From Streptomyces halobius (GTDB taxonomy: Bacteria; Actinomycetota; Actinomycetes; Streptomycetales; Streptomycetaceae): 64,000 nt of DNA. This document shows positions 59,842 through 64,000 of this stretch, piece by piece. Where the stretch lies: assembly GCF_023277745.1 (NCBI RefSeq), contig NZ_CP086322.1, positions 496,001 through 560,000 on the forward strand. The letters run 5' to 3'. The notes below the pieces were generated by a model. That model saw only the letters and a program-made list of their open reading frames with translations. It made no database searches and was not told the DNA's origin. Within the stretch, counting starts at the first letter, position 1. Every line of letters begins with the position of its first letter. A program made the translations under genes and the position numbers.

Positions 59842-59930
59842 CGGCTCACTGTAGACGCGGCGGGCGGGGAGGGCATCGGCTCCCCGAATGCGCTCAGGAC
59901 TCCCGAATACGCTCAGGACTCCCGATGGCC

Positions 59931-61328
59931 TCAGGACGCCATGGCCTGCGCGGCGGCGCGTTCGCGCGCGGCCGCGGCCCGCTCCGACCGGCCGAGCTGT
60001 TCCTCCAGCCGGGCCTTGGCCGACCAGTTGTAGGGGCAGACCGGGCGCAGCTGGATGCGTTCGCTGAGCAGGTTCCTGGCCAGGTCGGTGCGGCCCGCGC
60101 GCAGGGATGCTTCGACGAGGGTCCGCTGGATCGCGTCCCGTTGGGCGTGGCTGCCGCCGAAGAGATGCAGACGGTGGCGCAGGGGCAGCAGCAGATCGGT
60201 GGCGAGGCCGTAGTCGTGCTGTCCGTAGGCGATCAGGGCGCGGCACACGGGCAGGCCGATGTCGGCGGTCATCGCGTGGTTGGAGACGGGCGGCCGCGTC
60301 GCCACCCAGTGTTCGCGGTCCTGGACGAGGCGCTGCGCCCGGGCGATGCGGTCCGCCCCCACGTATGCCATGACCGCGTGTGCGTCGTTGAAGGCGTAGT
60401 ACGGCCCGTCTTCGCGGCGCTCCCAGGCGTCGGCGAGCCGGGCCCACCGTTCGCCGTGCTGCTCCTGGGCCAGATACAGCCGCCACAGCAGGGCCGCGGC
60501 GTCCAGCAGTTCCATCGCCGCGCCCGCCGACCCGTCGTGGTGCAGCGCGTCGTCGTAGATCCGCAGCACCCGGGTGGTGTCGCCGGTCTCCAGGGTGTAG
60601 AGGGCGTAGTGCCACCAGTTGTGGACGGTGAGCAGGGTGCCGCTCGCCCAATCGTCGGTGCGGGCGTCGAGAAAACGGATGCCGTCCGTGAAACGTCCCC
60701 GCATCTCGTAGCTGTGCACCACGCCGTGGATCCCCCACACATCGTCGGGATGCTGCGCGAGGGCTGCCAGTCCGCTCTCCTCGGCGCGTTCGTAGTGGCC
60801 CGATTCCTCCAGGCCGAACGCGTACATGCCGAGCAGCGGCCCGTGGTGGGGATCGTCCGCGTCCCAGGCGTCCAGGGCCCCGCCGACGCGGTCGCGCAGC
60901 CGCTCGGCGTCCCCGGTGAGGAAGTCGTGCTGATGGCCGACGAAGAGGGCGAGGGCGTCGCGCGGGAAGGCGACGGTGAGGTCGCCGAGGATGCGGCCCG
61001 CACCGTGCAGATCGCCGTCCAGCCAGGCCGTCGCGGCGGCGAGGTGCATCCGCTCACGGGGACTCAGCCGTTCAGTGTCCAGACCGGAGCGGAAGCGGCC
61101 GAAGCTGTCCCGTGCCGCGGCCGCGTCCTTCTCCTCGGTGCCCAGCACCCCCAGATACGCGGCCAGTGTCTGCCCCATGGCCGAGTGCGGCGCGGCAGCG
61201 AGGACCGACCGCGACGATTCTACGACCCGGGGGCGGAAGAACAGCAGGTCGTCCAGGGCCTGTTCGTAGTGGAGGAGGGCCTCTGGGCCGGTAGCGCTCA
61301 TCGTGTGCCCGTGGCGGTCCGTTGTCAT
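59931..61328 (-). CDS. TTC38-like tetratricopeptide repeat protein
   Basis: 465 residues of helical repeats. Motifs of the TTC38 family include LLHYEQALDDLLFFRPRVVE, HHGPLLGMYAFGLEESGHYE, PDDVWGIHGVVHSYEMRGRF, LTVHNWWHYALYTLETGDTT and WERREDGPYYAFNDAHAVMA. The conserved histidines (IHGVVH, VHNWWHYAL) and Trp residues line the repeat groove and suggest a ligand or metal site. No signal peptide. GAGGAGG directly precedes ATG 61328. Function is unknown; in eukaryotes TTC38 is also uncharacterised. It may be co-transcribed with the phosphatase gene 90 bases downstream. Confidence 0.86.
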   Translation of the reverse strand: MTTDRHGHTMSATGPEALLHYEQALDDLLFFRPRVVESSRSVLAAAPHSAMGQTLAAYLGVLGTEEKDAAAARDSFGRFRSGLDTERLSPRERMHLAAATAWLDGDLHGAGRILGDLTVAFPRDALALFVGHQHDFLTGDAERLRDRVGGALDAWDADDPHHGPLLGMYAFGLEESGHYERAEESGLAALAQHPDDVWGIHGVVHSYEMRGRFTDGIRFLDARTDDWASGTLLTVHNWWHYALYTLETGDTTRVLRIYDDALHHDGSAGAAMELLDAAALLWRLYLAQEQHGERWARLADAWERREDGPYYAFNDAHAVMAYVGADRIARAQRLVQDREHWVATRPPVSNHAMTADIGLPVCRALIAYGQHDYGLATDLLLPLRHRLHLFGGSHAQRDAIQRTLVEASLRAGRTDLARNLLSERIQLRPVCPYNWSAKARLEEQLGRSERAAAARERAAAQAMAS

Positions 61329-61461
61329 GGTGCCTCCTCACGGTGGGGGCCGGCGGGTGGGGATTCCTGGGTGCTCCGGCCCGTCGGCAGACGCCACGCG
61401 TGATGGTATCGGCCCATGGACGCCCGCCGCCGCGGCGACGGCGGGAGTCCAGAGGGTGCGC

Positions 61462-61690
61462 TCAGACGCGCGCCAGGAACGCGTCGTTTCCTGGTGCAGT
61501 TCGCGGGAGGCGCGTGTCCCACCGTGCTGCCGCTTCGGTCATCAGCTCCCGGCTCCACCGCCAGCTGTGCTGGGCCGCCGTACGTACCGCCTGCTGCTGG
61601 GCGGGCGCGGTGGTCGCGGTGTACGGTCGGTCGGATGCGGGCAGGTCCTGTTCGAGGGCCCGGCTGGGGGTGAGCCAGTGGCTGGTGGGA
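61462..61690 (-). other. Open frame, possible gene relic, plus intergenic space to 61328
   Basis: Minus-strand frame without start codon: SHWLTPSRALEQDLPASDRP, AVRTAAQHSWRWSRELMTEA, ARWDTRLPRTAPGNDAFLAR, stop at 61462. Its composition resembles a real protein C-terminus, but no upstream coding part or ribosome binding site exists because it abuts the AtuA-related gene. It is probably a relic; not recognised. The remaining bases to 61329 hold the TTC38-like promoter. Confidence 0.35.
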
Positions 61691-62011
61691 TCACGGCGTC
61701 GGCAGACGCAGTGTCAGCAAGGGGCCGTGCTGCTGCGCTCCGTAGACATCGCGTTCACCGACGTTCCCGGAGACGAGCGGGCGGCGCAGGTTGATCTTCA
61801 CGGCCTTCGCCGGGTCGTAGAAGATCGGCTCGCCGACGTCGTCGACGGGGACGCGGTAGAGCTCCGCCACCAGCTCCCGGCTGATGGCTCGCCGCTGCTT
61901 GACGAGCTCGTACTGGTCCTGACCGGTGAAGATGATGTCGATGGTCAGTTCGTACGGTCCGGAGTTCTTGCTGCGGACGACATCGGCGAGTTCGGTCAGC
62001 GGAGCGGTCAC
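61691..62011 (-). CDS. AtuA-related C-terminal domain protein
   Basis: 106 residues. Many bacteria encode the C-terminal part of AtuA as a separate small protein; this one matches in size and motifs: RSKNSGPYELTIDIIFTGQD, DDVGEPIFYDPAKAVKINLR, RDVYGAQQHGPLLTLRLP. The GTG start at 62011 overlaps the stop of the large AtuA gene by GTGA, so the two are translationally coupled and surely act together. The family role in acyclic terpene (citronellol) breakdown is known only from Pseudomonas genetics; no biochemical function is proven. Confidence 0.85.
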   Translation of the reverse strand: MTAPLTELADVVRSKNSGPYELTIDIIFTGQDQYELVKQRRAISRELVAELYRVPVDDVGEPIFYDPAKAVKINLRRPLVSGNVGERDVYGAQQHGPLLTLRLPTP

Positions 62012-63378
62012 GACGGGTCTCCGGGGTAGTCGACGAAGGTGATCGGGAACAGCGCGGCCGGATCGTCGGTCGCCATCAGGTGGTGGACGCTCCATTCGTA
62101 GACCTCGCCGGCGTGGAAGTCGGACGGGGAGTAGGGGAAGGCCAGGTTGCCGGCCGTGGAGAGGCGCCCCGGGTAGCCGAAGTGCAGCATCGTGGAGCGG
62201 GCGAAGCCGCAGAGCGTGTCCGCGAGGTCCTGGCTGTCGGCGACGGCTTCGATGACGATGCCGACCTCGTGGCCGGCCGGCCGCGGTGACGGTTCGAGCG
62301 GGCCCATGCAGCCGTCGGCGCCGTAGACGCGGACGAGCAGCTCATAGCTGTCGGGCGGGATGTCGGGGAAGTTGTCCGCCACGCGGTCCCGTACGCCCTG
62401 GATGACCGTGTCGATCTCGCGGATGAAGTACGGGTCCCGGGCGCCGGCCACCGACACCGTGCGATAGCCGCGCAGCCGGGCGCCTTCGAGCTTGACCGCG
62501 AAGGGCTGAGCGATGTGGCGGGAGCCGGAGACCCGCACGCCGCGCTCGTCCTCGGAGGTGAAGACGCAGTCACTGAGGTCCAGGTAGCCGCCGGGTCCGG
62601 GCAGGTGGTAGGGATCGCTCTTCTCGTAGAGCGTGTGCGCGGCGACCGAGGTGGGTGTGCACCGTCGCACGGGGTTCAGGGGCTCCAGGACGAAGTGGTC
62701 CCGGCGCAGCGTGCCGAGCATGCAGTCGCTGCCGCTGCCGGGGACCGCGGCGATGGCCGCGCATTCCAGGATCTTGCTCATGTGCAGGGCGAGTCCCTCG
62801 TCGAAGCCGTGCAGCAGCGGCAGCGCGGCGAACACCGCCGGGTCGTAGGCGCGCCCGGCGAGGACGATATCGGCGCCGTCGCGCAGAGCGGCGACGAAGG
62901 GTGCCGTGCCCATCTGCGCCACCAGGTGCGTACTGGCGTGGATGTCCTCGGCGGTGAGCTGCGGGCCGTGCGGGAGGGCGCTGATCCGGCCGTCGCGCAG
63001 GGCTTGCAGAACGGTCTCCCGGTCGATGTCGGCGGGGATGACCGCAGCGCGCAGCCGGAGCCCCTGACCGGCGGCGATCTCGTCGACGATGCCGCGGAGC
63101 CAGGCCAGGTGCGGGGCGGCCCCGGCGCCGCCCGCGGATCCGATGACCACGGGGATCCCCAGGCGCTGCCCGGCCCTGATCATCCGCTCCAGGTCACGGG
63201 TGACCGCCGTACGGTCGGTGAACGATGCGCCCGCGCCCAAGTAGTACGGGCCGGGGTCACAGGAACCGGCATCGGCGGCGATGAGATGCGGCCCGCGGGC
63301 CAGGCCGGCTTCGAACGACGCGTCGGGGAATCCGTAGCCCAGGATCGCCGTGGCGGACAGCACGCGGATCTCGTCCAT
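62008..63378 (-). CDS. AtuA family protein (DUF1446)
   Basis: 456 residues. Family pattern: VLSATAILGYGFPDASFEAG, LIAADAGSCDPGPYYLGAG, VIGSAGGAGAAPHLAWLRGI, GADIVLAGRAYDPAVFAALP, HMSKILECAAIAAVPGSGSD, VSVAGARDPYFIREIDTVIQ. AGGAGGG precedes ATG 63378. In Pseudomonas the atu locus degrades acyclic terpenes and this protein is essential but of unknown reaction. Here it is coupled only to the small AtuA C-terminal gene. No other atu/liu genes (carboxylase, acyl-CoA dehydrogenase) are visible, so the substrate may differ. It is divergent from the methyltransferase at 63525. Confidence 0.9.
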   Translation of the reverse strand: MDEIRVLSATAILGYGFPDASFEAGLARGPHLIAADAGSCDPGPYYLGAGASFTDRTAVTRDLERMIRAGQRLGIPVVIGSAGGAGAAPHLAWLRGIVDEIAAGQGLRLRAAVIPADIDRETVLQALRDGRISALPHGPQLTAEDIHASTHLVAQMGTAPFVAALRDGADIVLAGRAYDPAVFAALPLLHGFDEGLALHMSKILECAAIAAVPGSGSDCMLGTLRRDHFVLEPLNPVRRCTPTSVAAHTLYEKSDPYHLPGPGGYLDLSDCVFTSEDERGVRVSGSRHIAQPFAVKLEGARLRGYRTVSVAGARDPYFIREIDTVIQGVRDRVADNFPDIPPDSYELLVRVYGADGCMGPLEPSPRPAGHEVGIVIEAVADSQDLADTLCGFARSTMLHFGYPGRLSTAGNLAFPYSPSDFHAGEVYEWSVHHLMATDDPAALFPITFVDYPGDPS

Positions 63379-63524
63379 CGGGCCCTCCTGAAGATGGTGG
63401 TCGGCAGAGTGCGGCACGCCCAGCGAACAGTACGTGGCCGGTGAACCGCCGCCCCCACCGGCGTGGCCCGCCCCCCACCGGCGTGGCCCGATCACCCGCA
63501 CCGGACGGCCTTATGCTGAGGGTG

Positions 63525-64000
63525 ATGTTCGCACCCCAAGGCCCCACGTTCCGGGAACTCACCGTCCAGGCGCTGTCCTCCGTCGAGCGCGGTTATGACC
63601 TGCTCGCCCCGAAATTCGACCGCACTCCGTTCCGGACTCCGGAGTCGGTACTGGCTCCTGTTTCCCGGGTGCTGCACACACTGGGGCCCTTCGACGGCGG
63701 TCTCGACCTGTGCTGCGGCACCGGCGCCGGCATCGAGGTACTGCGGCAGGTGTGCCGGGAGCGGGTCACCGGTGTCGACATCAGCGCGGGGATGCTCGCC
63801 GTGGGCCGCGCCCGTGCACGAACGACCGCTGCCGCACCTCGCGTGGAGTGGGTGCGCGCGGATGCGCGGGCCCTCCCGTTCGCGCCGGTCTTCGATCTCG
63901 TGGTGAGCTTCGGAGCATTCGGGCATTTCCTGCCCCGGGAGCGGCCGGGGCTGTTCGCCCAGGTTCACTCCGTACTGCGTCCCGGTGGCCGGTTCGTCTT
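63525..64000 (+). CDS. Class I SAM-dependent methyltransferase (partial, runs off right edge)
   Basis: The visible 158 residues contain the Rossmann SAM site: motif I LDLCCGTGAGIEVLRQ, the post-I acidic turn TGVDISAGMLAVGRAR, motif II region WVRADARALPFAPVFDLVVS and motif III FAQVHSVLRPGGRFV. This matches the Methyltransf_11/25 group, typical of small-molecule C-, N- or O-methylation. The start is ATG 63525 (GAGG 3 bases before) or ATG 63513; neither has ideal spacing. The protein continues past the window, so substrate-binding regions cannot be judged. Confidence 0.88.
   Translation, partial: MFAPQGPTFRELTVQALSSVERGYDLLAPKFDRTPFRTPESVLAPVSRVLHTLGPFDGGLDLCCGTGAGIEVLRQVCRERVTGVDISAGMLAVGRARARTTAAAPRVEWVRADARALPFAPVFDLVVSFGAFGHFLPRERPGLFAQVHSVLRPGGRFV

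Overview
The window is high-GC actinobacterial DNA. GC-rich third codon positions, GTG starts, AGGAGG-type ribosome binding sites, abundant TetR/MerR/XRE regulators, a SpoIIE-type phosphatase, a TipA-like regulator and secondary-metabolism genes all point to Streptomyces or a close relative. No rRNA, tRNA, CRISPR array or intact insertion sequence was seen.

Layout. 1-12.8 kb holds mostly accessory metabolism: a partial 2Fe-2S oxidoreductase subunit, TetR with a double operator, CsbD, a bacterial eRF1-like protein, a short aconitase, a PEP-synthase/rifampin-phosphotransferase-like enzyme, a TipA-like MerR, and secreted proteins including a PE_PGRS-like glycine-rich protein. 13.1-14.0 kb is a truncated drug exporter. 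14.96-18.1 kb is a compact lipid/polyketide module: free acyl carrier protein, alpha-oxoamine synthase and FabF-like ketosynthase. 18.4-29.1 kb mixes housekeeping and regulatory genes (YbhB-like, NTPase, DUF418, panD, a macrolide-type glycosyltransferase, an XRE-peptidoglycan-binding fusion, a Crp/Fnr operon with a Crp-spaced palindrome) with several gene relics. 29.1-30.45 kb is a scar where a broken MFS gene abuts the 3' end of an XRE/MmyB regulator.

30.5-45.3 kb is the centre of interest. A 2,499-residue single-module, highly reducing type I polyketide synthase (KS-AT-DH-MT-pseudoKR-ER-KR-ACP, no thioesterase) is divergently transcribed from a tightly coupled oleA-oleB-oleC-oleD operon (head-to-head Claisen thiolase, beta-lactone decarboxylase, beta-lactone synthetase, 2-alkyl-3-ketoacid reductase). 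A cytochrome P450 with its own TetR regulator follows. The inferred logic is that the PKS makes a fully reduced, possibly branched acyl chain on its ACP. OleA would release it by condensing two acyl chains, and OleD, OleC and OleB would convert the product to a beta-lactone and then a cis-olefin. The P450 could oxidise the product. Whether the ACP/oxoamine-synthase/ketosynthase module 12 kb away belongs to the same pathway is open.

45.5-64 kb returns to general functions: PutP-like symporter, I36-type secreted protein, tandem SUKH-4-like protein, a DeoR/HAD/MFS sugar locus, a YqcI/YcgG (GntA-like) protein, a murB relic, a multidomain SpoIIE phosphatase, isochorismate synthase, a C-x5-R phosphatase, a TTC38-like protein, an AtuA gene pair and a partial methyltransferase. 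At least seven broken or truncated genes lie in the window, many next to the biosynthetic genes, which suggests repeated gene gain and loss. All calls are from reading the sequence; no database search was possible.
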